In this document: positions 7,245 through 14,963 of the stretch, in pieces | Layout: each line of letters begins with the position of its first letter | Numbering within the stretch: the first letter of the stretch is position 1 | Origin: an uncultured Bacteroidales bacterium | Lineage (GTDB): Bacteria > Bacteroidota > Bacteroidia > Bacteroidales > F082 | Direction: 5' to 3' | Length of the DNA: 17,307 nt | Assembly: GCA_946410535.1 (NCBI GenBank) | Contig: CAMKAR010000010.1 | Coordinates: 1-17,307 of the forward strand | Position numbers and translations under genes: made by a program | The notes under the pieces: model-generated | Told to the model about the DNA's origin: nothing | Seen by the model: the letters and a program-made list of their open reading frames with translations, nothing else | Databases searched by the model: none

Positions 7245-9419
7245 TCATTGTTGGGAGTCTTGAACGAGGCGCACTCCCACGCCTCTGATTACCGAGTAGC
7301 CGAATTGTGGATTCAGTGACTGCATGGCTCCTGACGTGTCAGAGCCAAACCGCAATACGCTATAGGCGATGGCTGTTGAAGACCAGTAGTAGCCCATATT
7401 AGGCTCCCTGAACACGGTTCCTTGCCGGTATCCTGTTGTCGGTAGGAAAACACATCCGTTGGCTTGCATCTGCAGCCACTGGCTCGATGAATAGGTGTTG
7501 GAATTGAAGCCTGCATTGGCAATATTGATGCTGTTTGGGAGTGTGACGCTGGCTGGATGAGTGTATTCGTCGGGGAATAGGATGACGCCAAAAACCCCAC
7601 ATACAGTCGCCATGGCATATCGTGCGTTCCGGATTCCGTTGATTGTCGAGGATGGGCGGGTATCAAAAACATATTTCCACTCGTCCCTATTCAGTGTGCG
7701 CCATGATCCGGAAGCATTGCTGATGATGTTGTCGCCCCAATCGTGGAAGTTGCCATAATCACTGGTCGAGGTTGAGGTGTTGGTTGGATTGTCTCCTGTC
7801 CCCCATCCGAAAAGGTCAATCCAACCGCTATAGGTTGGCGAAATGTTGGCGTTTCCTTCTCCGATGTGTTGCCATTGGCTTGGGGCAAACTGCCAGGTGC
7901 CGGTTTGGGGACGGTATTGGAGATTGCCTTGCGAAAAATACACTTTCTTATAAGGGGTCACTGCGAACAGTCCGTTGATGCCTCCTTGGGGGACTTGTGG
8001 CAATTGCTTGAAATGGGCAACTAATGTCCGGTCGTTAGTGACGACAAATGAAATGCTGGCATCGCTTGAAATCACGGTGCCGTTGCTTTCGGTCCAATTT
8101 TCAAATTCGTAACCTTCATTTGCATGAGCGGACAGTGTACATTGTGAACCATGTTGATAGGTTCCCTCGCCGTTGATATAGCCTCCTTCATTTGGAGACG
8201 CTGTCGCAACAATGGTGTAGGACTTGAGTTCGAAGTTGGCGGTCAAGGTCCGGTTTCGTTCCACAGTGAAAGAATATTCGGCAGAATGCGATACCGGTAC
8301 ACTGTTCTCTGTCCAATTCACGAAGTCGAAGTTCGCATTTGGCAAGGCTTTCACTGTGCATTCTTCGCCTTCTTCGTAATCTCCCGCCCCCTCGGTTTGG
8401 CCGCCATCGTTAGGAAGGGCTTCTGTCCCAATGTGGAATTTGTTTATGCTTAGGGTGGTGAAATCCAATATGCTCCCATAGCTTGTCCCTACATGGTTGG
8501 TCGCATAAGCACAGAAATAGTAAGTTGTATTTGGTGAAAGGTTGGTTAGGCTCACGGAAAAATCGTTTTCGCTTGAGTTGCTTGGATACCGTTCTCCGTT
8601 GATGTCAGGGGTTGGAGTGGTGCCACAGCAAATGCCTCGTTCGGTGACGGTCCCCGATCCTTCGTTTGTTATTCTTCCCCAGCAATATGCCGATGTCTGC
8701 GTAAAGCCATTGGCGTCCATCGGTATTGTTACGACTGTAGGTTTTTCTTCGGATTCCGTGTCGAAATGCAATACCTCATCGGCATAGGAGATGCCGTTTG
8801 CGTTTGTCGCGTAGGCACGGACGAAATAGGTGGTGCCCTGTTCAATCCCAGGGATTTGGCAATAATATTCGCCCAAACCATTTTCCCCGTGGATTACATG
8901 GTTGTTGTTGATGTTCGGATTGCCCGTGTGGTTCCAGCAAATGCCTCTTTCGGTGATACGGCTGCCACCATTGTCGTCCACGATACATTTTACACGTAGG
9001 GCGTTGTCGTCGGTTTTGGTCATTTCAAGAGTCCTTACTTTGGGCTTGTCAGACAAGGTGCTGAAGCTCTTTATGTCTGTCAGTTTTTTTTTGTTGCCTC
9101 CAAAATCAACCTCAAAGCAATAATGGTAAAGCGTGCCTGGGTCAAGGCCTTCGACCGTGGCCGAGAAATTATGGTTTTCAACATCCATGGGATGGCTTTC
9201 GGCATCGGTCAGTTGATTGTCAAGGCCGATGTTGAACTTGATACCAACCACCTCCCCGAGAAAGTCGTAGGCACCCGATGCAGTAACATTTCGGATTTCG
9301 GGCTTGATGTTTTCTTCGGTGAAGGCGAATGTGTCGTAATCAATTCCGGGGTTCTTGCATTTCGAGAAAAAGGCAAGAAACGATAAGGAAAAAAGAAGAA
9401 TATAAGCCTTGTTTTTCAT
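7245..9419 (-). CDS. Putative surface lipoprotein with fibronectin-type, InlB-B and FISUMP-like regions
   Basis: 724 residues. A hydrophobic leader ends in FFSKC (Cys21), an atypical lipobox with Lys before Cys, so lipidation is likely but not certain. Three beta-sandwich units of the Bacteroidetes fibronectin type III class follow at about 35-123, 124-224 and 225-325; the last two carry the signature ITERGIC or VTERGIC and a closing GTTYFVRAYATN-like strand. Two divergent InlB B-repeats (about 326-399 and 400-474) each hold a GxGxY...F..W pattern and end TLTANF or TLVAHF. The C-terminal 250 residues (VYFSQGNLQY, FLPTTGYR, YYWSST, GVRLVQD) match the FISUMP/DUF1566-like carbohydrate- or adhesion-type domain frequent in Bacteroidales. 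It follows the outer-membrane barrel gene by 18 bases. Adhesion or surface recognition is the likely role. Confidence 0.8.
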   Translation of the reverse strand: MKNKAYILLFSLSFLAFFSKCKNPGIDYDTFAFTEENIKPEIRNVTASGAYDFLGEVVGIKFNIGLDNQLTDAESHPMDVENHNFSATVEGLDPGTLYHYCFEVDFGGNKKKLTDIKSFSTLSDKPKVRTLEMTKTDDNALRVKCIVDDNGGSRITERGICWNHTGNPNINNNHVIHGENGLGEYYCQIPGIEQGTTYFVRAYATNANGISYADEVLHFDTESEEKPTVVTIPMDANGFTQTSAYCWGRITNEGSGTVTERGICCGTTPTPDINGERYPSNSSENDFSVSLTNLSPNTTYYFCAYATNHVGTSYGSILDFTTLSINKFHIGTEALPNDGGQTEGAGDYEEGEECTVKALPNANFDFVNWTENSVPVSHSAEYSFTVERNRTLTANFELKSYTIVATASPNEGGYINGEGTYQHGSQCTLSAHANEGYEFENWTESNGTVISSDASISFVVTNDRTLVAHFKQLPQVPQGGINGLFAVTPYKKVYFSQGNLQYRPQTGTWQFAPSQWQHIGEGNANISPTYSGWIDLFGWGTGDNPTNTSTSTSDYGNFHDWGDNIISNASGSWRTLNRDEWKYVFDTRPSSTINGIRNARYAMATVCGVFGVILFPDEYTHPASVTLPNSINIANAGFNSNTYSSSQWLQMQANGCVFLPTTGYRQGTVFREPNMGYYWSSTAIAYSVLRFGSDTSGAMQSLNPQFGYSVIRGVGVRLVQDSQQ

Positions 9420-9437
9420 TTCCTTTTGATTTTGAGA

Positions 9438-10106
9438 TTACTTGGTTAGAGAAAACAGATAGCGGACGGAAAGTATCATGGTGCTGGTTTTGCTGTGGAA
9501 GTTATCGGCCCATTCGCTCATACCATAGTTGTAACGCAGGCCAACTGACAGGCCGAAGGCGGTCTCGTAAGCAGCACCTGCCGAAATCATCACATCGTTC
9601 CCTTTGATTTCTCCAGTGTGAGCTACAACTTGGCCGTCTTGCAAGTATTCGGGCTCGACATTCAACATCCTGACGGGGGTGAACCCGGCCTCCAACAAGA
9701 AGCTGGAGGTTAGGTGGAATTGCATGAGAATCGGTATTTCCAAACAGTTCATCCTCAGAGTGGCGATGCTGGTGCTGAAATTCCGGGCCTCGTAAAGCGC
9801 CTCAATTTCAAGTGCCCAGCGTCCTATGCCACTCATGGGTAGCGAAGGATGATGCCCAACGTGGAAACTAAGCGCAGCTCCAAATTGATAGGAAAAGCCG
9901 CTCTTGACTTCGAAATCGAAAAACGAGGGGTTGGAGGCCATGGATAGTCCAGCGCCTATTTTGGGTCCGATGCCGAGGTGAAAATACAAAGCGTCCTTGA
10001 TGTGATCGTCAGGCCATACCCAACGGTCTTCCTGTGCTTGGGCAATGGCGATGCCGGAAAACAGCAATGCCAATATTGTTAATGCCAATTTCTTGTTCAT
10101 GTTCAT
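9438..10106 (-). CDS. Outer-membrane beta-barrel protein
   Basis: 222 residues (220 if the second ATG at 10100 is used). A signal peptide (KKLALTILALLFSGIAIAQAQ) is followed by an 8-strand-like pattern: repeated GxxLSFxxG, ALEIEALYEARNF, LLEAGFTPVRML, AAYETAFGLSVGLRYNYG, and a C-terminal strand MILSVRYLFSL that has an aromatic near the end, as needed for barrel insertion. This fits the small OmpW/PorT-like beta-barrel family (PF13568 type) abundant in Bacteroidetes. It sits 13 bases after the WG-like gene and 18 before the putative lipoprotein gene, so the three products probably act together at the outer membrane. The specific function is unknown. Confidence 0.8.
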   Translation of the reverse strand: MNMNKKLALTILALLFSGIAIAQAQEDRWVWPDDHIKDALYFHLGIGPKIGAGLSMASNPSFFDFEVKSGFSYQFGAALSFHVGHHPSLPMSGIGRWALEIEALYEARNFSTSIATLRMNCLEIPILMQFHLTSSFLLEAGFTPVRMLNVEPEYLQDGQVVAHTGEIKGNDVMISAGAAYETAFGLSVGLRYNYGMSEWADNFHSKTSTMILSVRYLFSLTK

Positions 10107-10119
10107 GATGGGAGTAATA

Positions 10120-11655
10120 TTAATAGAATGGTTTGAGAGGGATATTCACCGACTTGGCGCCAATGGGTTTTTTGTTCACTTTGACCGAAACTGTCACTTT
10201 GGCCGTCTCTTCCTCGATTACGTTCAGGTCGACAAAGACTTCCATTTTCCCCTTTGGCGCAATCTTGCCCCAAAAGCTTCTCTTTTGTCCGACTTTGTTT
10301 TTCGACCCTTTAGCAAGTGAAATGGAAAAAGCTCCCGTAACGTTGACAGGAGAATCTGAGTTGTTGGTTATAACCGATTGGATTCGGAAATTGTCTTGGT
10401 CGTCGGCTCTTTCAGAGAGTGCCATAGGAGAACTGATGTCAAGGCTGACGCTAACGACACTTCTTTCCAACGAGTCTTCCCAAAGCAAAAGCCCTTCAGA
10501 ATACACTTGCATCTTCATCATGCAAACGTCTGCATCGGCATCAACGAATGGGGTAAACAAGTAGGTGTTTCCCTGCATTTCGACTCGTTGCATGTTGCCG
10601 TCGCCTATGTCGAACATGGTTTGCAAAGAGGCAGGGGCGAGGCTTTGTGGGATTGCAAGCGTATAGGTATAGTTCGGTAAGCTCTTCCCTGAGGCTACAA
10701 TCAGGTCGTCGCCCTCGAATGTGCCTCCAAAAGAACCTTCGATGAGCTTCACAATGCCATATTTCCCCTCTTTTTGGACAATGGCGCATTCGTTGGCAAA
10801 TCTTTCGGCCCAAGTGAATTGTGGCGGCGCTATGACATGGCTGCCATTTTGGAAACCAACCAAGTCAACTTTGGTGTAAGGCATAATGTTGGGGTCGAAA
10901 GTGATTGTTTGTTTTGTTGGTGGCTCGTTGTTTTGTGCAGCTTCGTCAAAGGCGAAGTCGTAGTCCCTAATTGGGATAATGCCTTCTTGTTTTTTATATT
11001 CTTCTACCACTTTTCCCGTCGTGTCGATGATGGCGTTGTCATTGCCGTAGTAGGCAACCAGGGCCCTGCCTCTTTCATTGAAACTTGAGCCCATGATGAC
11101 CTTTCCACCATGGAAATCATGAACTTTCAAGATCTTTTGATGATGGTTGATATAGCGGGTCTGTTGTTTCTTTTTGGAGGGCTCAACGGAAGCCCAGCCG
11201 CAAACGAAAGGCCGTGCCACCTTGTATTGGCATGGGATGGCCAGCTTTCCGTCGGTGTCAATATATCCCGACTTGCCCAGCGGATTGCTCACGCTGGCCA
11301 GCTGTTCCGAAAAATGAGAGTATTGGTTGGCGTAATAATCTCCGTGTACTTGCTTGAACGTGCCTGTCTCATCGATGATCCCATGAATCCTGAATCTCTC
11401 GCTTGTTTTCGCTAAGACGAAGGCAAAGCCATCGCTGAAGTCGGTTACCGAGTCGGTAGGTGAATCCAAAAGCTCCTTGCCTTTTGTGTCGACCAGCTGT
11501 GTCTTTCCATTTATCTTGCATTTGTAGATCGAATTGTTGAGATGGCTAATGGCGTCGTAATTTGGCTTTACCAGCCATTGCACTGTTTGTGCTGAGACTG
11601 ACAGGGTCAAGGCCATGCCCATGACGAGCAAAAGAAATGATGTTTTTCTAACCAT
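10120..11655 (-). CDS. Secreted WG-repeat-like protein (copy 2)
   Basis: 511 residues with a signal peptide (cleavage near Ala22-Gln23). The mature N-terminus (WLVKPNYDAI) aligns with that of the copy at 3859-5625 (WTIPPQYDSI), which shows common origin. WG-type units are visible: GKTQLVDTKGKELL, SGYIDTDGKLAIPCQY, NAIIDTTGKVV and EGKYGIVKLIEG. The C-terminal portion (about 330-511) is Ig-like with alternating beta strands and ends in basic/hydrophobic segments (KPIGAKSVNIPLKPFY). It lies 24 bases after the NYG kinase-fold gene and 13 before the barrel gene. Location is periplasm or outer membrane. The role is inferred to be as partner of the adjacent membrane kinase-like protein; nothing in it points to enzymatic activity. 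Confidence 0.7.
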   Translation of the reverse strand: MVRKTSFLLLVMGMALTLSVSAQTVQWLVKPNYDAISHLNNSIYKCKINGKTQLVDTKGKELLDSPTDSVTDFSDGFAFVLAKTSERFRIHGIIDETGTFKQVHGDYYANQYSHFSEQLASVSNPLGKSGYIDTDGKLAIPCQYKVARPFVCGWASVEPSKKKQQTRYINHHQKILKVHDFHGGKVIMGSSFNERGRALVAYYGNDNAIIDTTGKVVEEYKKQEGIIPIRDYDFAFDEAAQNNEPPTKQTITFDPNIMPYTKVDLVGFQNGSHVIAPPQFTWAERFANECAIVQKEGKYGIVKLIEGSFGGTFEGDDLIVASGKSLPNYTYTLAIPQSLAPASLQTMFDIGDGNMQRVEMQGNTYLFTPFVDADADVCMMKMQVYSEGLLLWEDSLERSVVSVSLDISSPMALSERADDQDNFRIQSVITNNSDSPVNVTGAFSISLAKGSKNKVGQKRSFWGKIAPKGKMEVFVDLNVIEEETAKVTVSVKVNKKPIGAKSVNIPLKPFY

Positions 11656-11679
11656 AGTAGATTTGTTTTTTTCTGGAAA

Positions 11680-13209
11680 TTACCGTTTCGGTTTGACGGG
11701 TGAATAGTCAATTGTCGATATGCGGTCACGGCCATTGTCCAATTCTTGCTTGTATCTGTTGTTGCTTATGTTGGCATGGGCCATGACTGAGTCAGCATGG
11801 TTGAAGCACCAAAGGGCATATTCGAGTTTCCGCTTGCAGCCTCGCATGGTTCCTGCCTTGAAGTCGCATCCAAGTTGGTAAAGTATCATGAAGTCGTTTT
11901 CTTTCAGTTCGAAAGCATCAAACAGATAACGGTGCGCTGCTTCGTTGTTGGGTACAATGCCGCAATTGTTTTGCATCGTTTTCCATACCGTGTCATAAAA
12001 TATGGTGTCGGATTCGCGGGTGTCGAAATATAGACGGCTCTTAAGGTATGTGGCGCGCCAATCGTTTGAGGCGACCAGCGAGTCGAGAAGCATGAATCCC
12101 CTGTCGGCAGTGTTTTTGTCCAAAAGGAGACTTACAGCGTTGTCGTAATCATTGACTGTGGCAATTTCTTCAGTCTGGATAATGGGTGGACTATCATCGT
12201 GGCGGGTAGCCGTCAATACAAGCACTATGACAGCGATGACCAGAAGCACACCACCTACGATTGCAAAGGGAAGCTTTTTGATGGGTTTCCCTTCGGCTTT
12301 TGGTTTGGCCTCTTGTTTCTCCGGGTTCTTGTTTTTTTCTTTTGGAGAGGATTTTTTTTGCTTGATGGCCTCTTTGATTTGCTTGGCGGTTGGCCTCATT
12401 TTCGGGTCGGCATTAAGGCAGGCATAAACCAGTTCCTTGATATCGTCAGCCTGGTCGGGTATAGGAGGTATGGGGGTGCTGGCTTGTTGGTTTTTGCCGC
12501 CGTTGTCACCAAAAGGCTTGTTTCCGGTCATGACTTCGAAAAGAGAGGCTCCCAAAGCCCAAATGTCGCTTTCGGGAGTTGGCGATGTGCCCACCTCAAA
12601 TCTTTCGGGGGCCATGTAAGCCCTGCTTGCTATTGGTTCCTCGGCGATTTCGTTGTTGGAAGGTTCAAGATGGATGCCATAATTGGTGAGTGCAAAGGTC
12701 TCCTCGTCGAGTGCAATGATGTTGGAGGGCTTGATGTCGTTATGGATGATTTGGGGGTTGTGGGTGTGGAGTTCGTCAAGTCCCGATGCCAGGTCGGAGA
12801 TGAGTTTCCGGGTTACTCTGTCAGGTATGCTTTCACCCATGAAACGCAGTAACGAAGGCCTCTCCGTATGGTCGAAGACGAGGTAATAGGTGTCCCCGAA
12901 AACACGATAATCCTCAGGCGGCAACAGGTTGGGGTGTCGGCATTGGTGGGCAGTGTCGAATTCGTCTTGCAACCGCTGCTCCTCGTCGATATCTAATGTC
13001 GAGCTATGGAAACACACCTTGATTGACACCAGTTTACCTGACGATTCGTCGGCTGCGGCCGCATTCTTGTCGATGGTGTCAATGTCGATGGCAAGCCAGG
13101 TTTCAGGTGAACCATTGTCGGTGTTCAGAGGCCGCAACAGTTTGTAATGGCCGTCAAACAGTGAATTGGCTGTAAAAGAATCGCCACTAGGATTAATGGG
13201 ACATTCCAT
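11680..13209 (-). CDS. Transmembrane Ser/Thr kinase-fold protein, predicted pseudokinase (NYG for DFG)
   Basis: 509 residues. The kinase-fold domain covers about 18-285, with VSIK (Lys64), the loop HNDIKPSN (Asp158, Lys160, Asn163), AYMAPERF and DIWALG. Where the magnesium-binding DFG should be, 18 residues after the catalytic Asp as in the paralogue, it reads TNYG (Asn176; codon AAT at 12682-12684 on the minus strand). The nucleotide loop is also poor in glycine. Loss of the DFG aspartate normally abolishes or strongly reduces catalysis. A basic linker (285-312) leads to one membrane helix (about 313-334) and a 175-residue outer domain with Sel1/TPR-like helices. It is paralogous to the intact kinase at 5669-7156. 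A regulatory or scaffold role is likely. The reading frame is otherwise intact and well conserved, so it is not a decayed gene. Confidence 0.88.
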   Translation of the reverse strand: MECPINPSGDSFTANSLFDGHYKLLRPLNTDNGSPETWLAIDIDTIDKNAAAADESSGKLVSIKVCFHSSTLDIDEEQRLQDEFDTAHQCRHPNLLPPEDYRVFGDTYYLVFDHTERPSLLRFMGESIPDRVTRKLISDLASGLDELHTHNPQIIHNDIKPSNIIALDEETFALTNYGIHLEPSNNEIAEEPIASRAYMAPERFEVGTSPTPESDIWALGASLFEVMTGNKPFGDNGGKNQQASTPIPPIPDQADDIKELVYACLNADPKMRPTAKQIKEAIKQKKSSPKEKNKNPEKQEAKPKAEGKPIKKLPFAIVGGVLLVIAVIVLVLTATRHDDSPPIIQTEEIATVNDYDNAVSLLLDKNTADRGFMLLDSLVASNDWRATYLKSRLYFDTRESDTIFYDTVWKTMQNNCGIVPNNEAAHRYLFDAFELKENDFMILYQLGCDFKAGTMRGCKRKLEYALWCFNHADSVMAHANISNNRYKQELDNGRDRISTIDYSPVKPKR

Positions 13210-13305
13210 GACTATTATTCAAATCATCATTTGTTTTATCAGTTCAAAACCAGCGTTTTAGATCTGGTACATCCGTCTCGAGTTGTCAATTAGAGTAAAA
13301 AATGC

Positions 13306-14286
13306 CTATTTTAATCTCAGCTTTTCTCCTTCTTCCAATTGCGACATGATACCTTTTTTGTTCATTTTGGCCAGGCTCTCCATTTTGATGCCAAATTGCT
13401 GTGCTATGCTGTGGAGAGAATCGCCGCCTTTAACGCGATAGAATTCTTGTATTCCGTTGAATTTTCTTTTCTTCTTTTGGAGGAACACGATGTCGCCTTC
13501 GTTAATGGCACCTTCGTTGGTCGTTTCGTTATATTCCAATAGCTTTTGCTTTGGGATGTCATGTTTCATGGAGATGGAAGAGAGGGTTTCGCCAGGATAG
13601 AGCTGAGTGCAGAGCACCCCGTTGATTTCGACCACAAACTTTTGCACGATTTGGACAACTTCCTTTTCTTCTTCCGTGGCCTCAGAGTCAGCGATGACAA
13701 AGTCTTTAGCTTTGGCAAGATCCTCGATTTTGGTGCTTTTTTCGATGATGGATTTCTTGCCAGGCTTGAGTTTCACTCCGCCGTTGATGGTGTAGAGCTG
13801 ATAGGCATCAATGTAGCCGATAAGGGCTGAAGCATAGTTTTTGGCTGTGGCGTAGCCCGTCCGTTGCAGACCTGCAGCCCAGCCTCGGTAGTCGTATTTG
13901 CTGATGTTGAATAACGACTGGTATCGGGTGCTATTTTTGATGAGCTTGGAATGATCTTCGTAGGAGGCTTCGGCGGAGGTGTATACACGAAATCGGCTTT
14001 TTGTGTTTTCATCGTCCCAGGCTAGGTACACTCCTCCGCCCCATCCACCTAAGGCCTTGATGCCGAAATGGTTGTTGGCTTGTGTGGCCAGAAGGCTTGT
14101 GCCTGCCCCCGATTCAAGGATGCCTTGTGCCATGGTGATGGGTGCGGGGATGCCGTACAGGTCTTCCTGCATGATGGCCAGATCCTTGTATTTGTCAATG
14201 TAGGCGCGAATGTCGGAGGGCGACTGTGATGAGGCGCCTATGGCTGAAAGGAGAAAAATTGCGATAATGCTTTTTTTGGCTTTCAT
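13306..14286 (-). CDS. LysM-containing glucosaminidase (peptidoglycan hydrolase)
   Basis: 326 residues from the ATG at 14286; a GTG one codon earlier is possible. A signal peptide (residues 1-20) exports it. Residues 24 to about 165 form an FlgJ/Atl-type glucosaminidase domain: YGIPAPITMAQGILESGAG with catalytic Glu58, then NNHFGIKALGGWGG and the YEDHSKLI and YATAKNYA motifs. Two LysM modules bind peptidoglycan at about 225-270 (LYPGETLSSISMKHDIP) and 282-326 (GGDSLHSIAQQFGI, ending KLRLK). It would cut the glycan between N-acetylglucosamine and its neighbour in the periplasm. Such enzymes are common housekeeping proteins in this phylum, but here the gene overlaps the stop of the preceding gene by one base (TGATG). 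That ties it to the secretion-related operon, where it could make room in the wall for the apparatus. Confidence 0.93.
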   Translation of the reverse strand: MKAKKSIIAIFLLSAIGASSQSPSDIRAYIDKYKDLAIMQEDLYGIPAPITMAQGILESGAGTSLLATQANNHFGIKALGGWGGGVYLAWDDENTKSRFRVYTSAEASYEDHSKLIKNSTRYQSLFNISKYDYRGWAAGLQRTGYATAKNYASALIGYIDAYQLYTINGGVKLKPGKKSIIEKSTKIEDLAKAKDFVIADSEATEEEKEVVQIVQKFVVEINGVLCTQLYPGETLSSISMKHDIPKQKLLEYNETTNEGAINEGDIVFLQKKKRKFNGIQEFYRVKGGDSLHSIAQQFGIKMESLAKMNKKGIMSQLEEGEKLRLK

Positions 14287-14960
14287 CACTTGTATTTGAT
14301 CAATAGATGTCCAAAATCCGTTACTTGTCTAGGTGAGATGCCTCTTTTTGTTAGCTCAAGTAGCTTAGGCATGGGCGTTTGCATGGTTTGGTTTGCGAGT
14401 TTCGTGATTTCATCCAATTTGGCGAGGACAAAGGAAGAATGGAACTCGCTGGCTTTTCTTGCCAATGACTGTATTTGGGCGCAATATTTTTCGATGTCCT
14501 TGTTTTTCTTTAGGGCTATCATCATCCTGGCCCCCACTTTTTCGAGTACTTTCGAGCCTCCTTTGATTCCGACTTTGGCTCCAGGTATACAGCCCAACAA
14601 TTCCAAAAGTCCCATGGGTATGTTGCCTCCATAGAAGCATACGATGGCGCGAATCAATGAACAAACTATGCCAACAGGGCCTGGTATGAAACTCCCGACT
14701 GCAGTGAACGCTTCGGCTATCACTTTGCCTTCGCTGACCAACAATCGTACATAAGGCCTGATGCAGGAAATGTCGTCTCCTTTGGCCAACACCGGAATGA
14801 TGTTGAACTCGAGGATGCGCATGATCCTATCCCAGCTGTTGAAGACCTTCGTGTCTTTGAACAGCCCTCGCGCAGCCGTGTATACTTCGGCACCGCCTTC
14901 CGTTTTCAGGATGACAACTATTTCCGACAAATCAATGGCGGGTATTTTGACGATAGCCAT
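14286..14960 (-). CDS. Glycine-rich 224-residue protein with a pretoxin-like segment
   Basis: 224 residues, no signal peptide. The middle (about 85-140) is hydrophobic and rich in Gly and Pro: AVGSFIPGPVG at 87-97, IRAIVCFYGGNIPMGLLELLG, then CIPGAKVGIKGGSKVLEKVG. The spacing of two IPG motifs about 30 residues apart with a small-residue/Gly stretch between resembles the short 'pre-toxin' segments found before toxic domains in polymorphic toxins, but I cannot confirm the family. The N-terminal 80 residues (IPAIDLSEIVVILKTEGG) and the C-terminal 85 (helical, basic) are unrecognised. It starts 3 bases after the TssF-like gene stop and overlaps the glucosaminidase gene by one base. It is not TssG-like in size or sequence. 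Candidate effector, adaptor or apparatus protein; low certainty. Confidence 0.8.
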   Translation of the reverse strand: MAIVKIPAIDLSEIVVILKTEGGAEVYTAARGLFKDTKVFNSWDRIMRILEFNIIPVLAKGDDISCIRPYVRLLVSEGKVIAEAFTAVGSFIPGPVGIVCSLIRAIVCFYGGNIPMGLLELLGCIPGAKVGIKGGSKVLEKVGARMMIALKKNKDIEKYCAQIQSLARKASEFHSSFVLAKLDEITKLANQTMQTPMPKLLELTKRGISPRQVTDFGHLLIKYK

Positions 14961-14963
14961 GGA

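Noticed and set aside
8190..8700. The two InlB-B units and FN3 units as mobile or DNA repeats
   Set aside because: The similarity is at protein level only; the DNA shows no direct repeats or terminal inverted repeats.
12199..12852. Plus-strand 217-codon open frame opposite the NYG kinase-fold gene
   Set aside because: It is a shadow of the kinase gene, with low-complexity hydrophobic composition and no start context.
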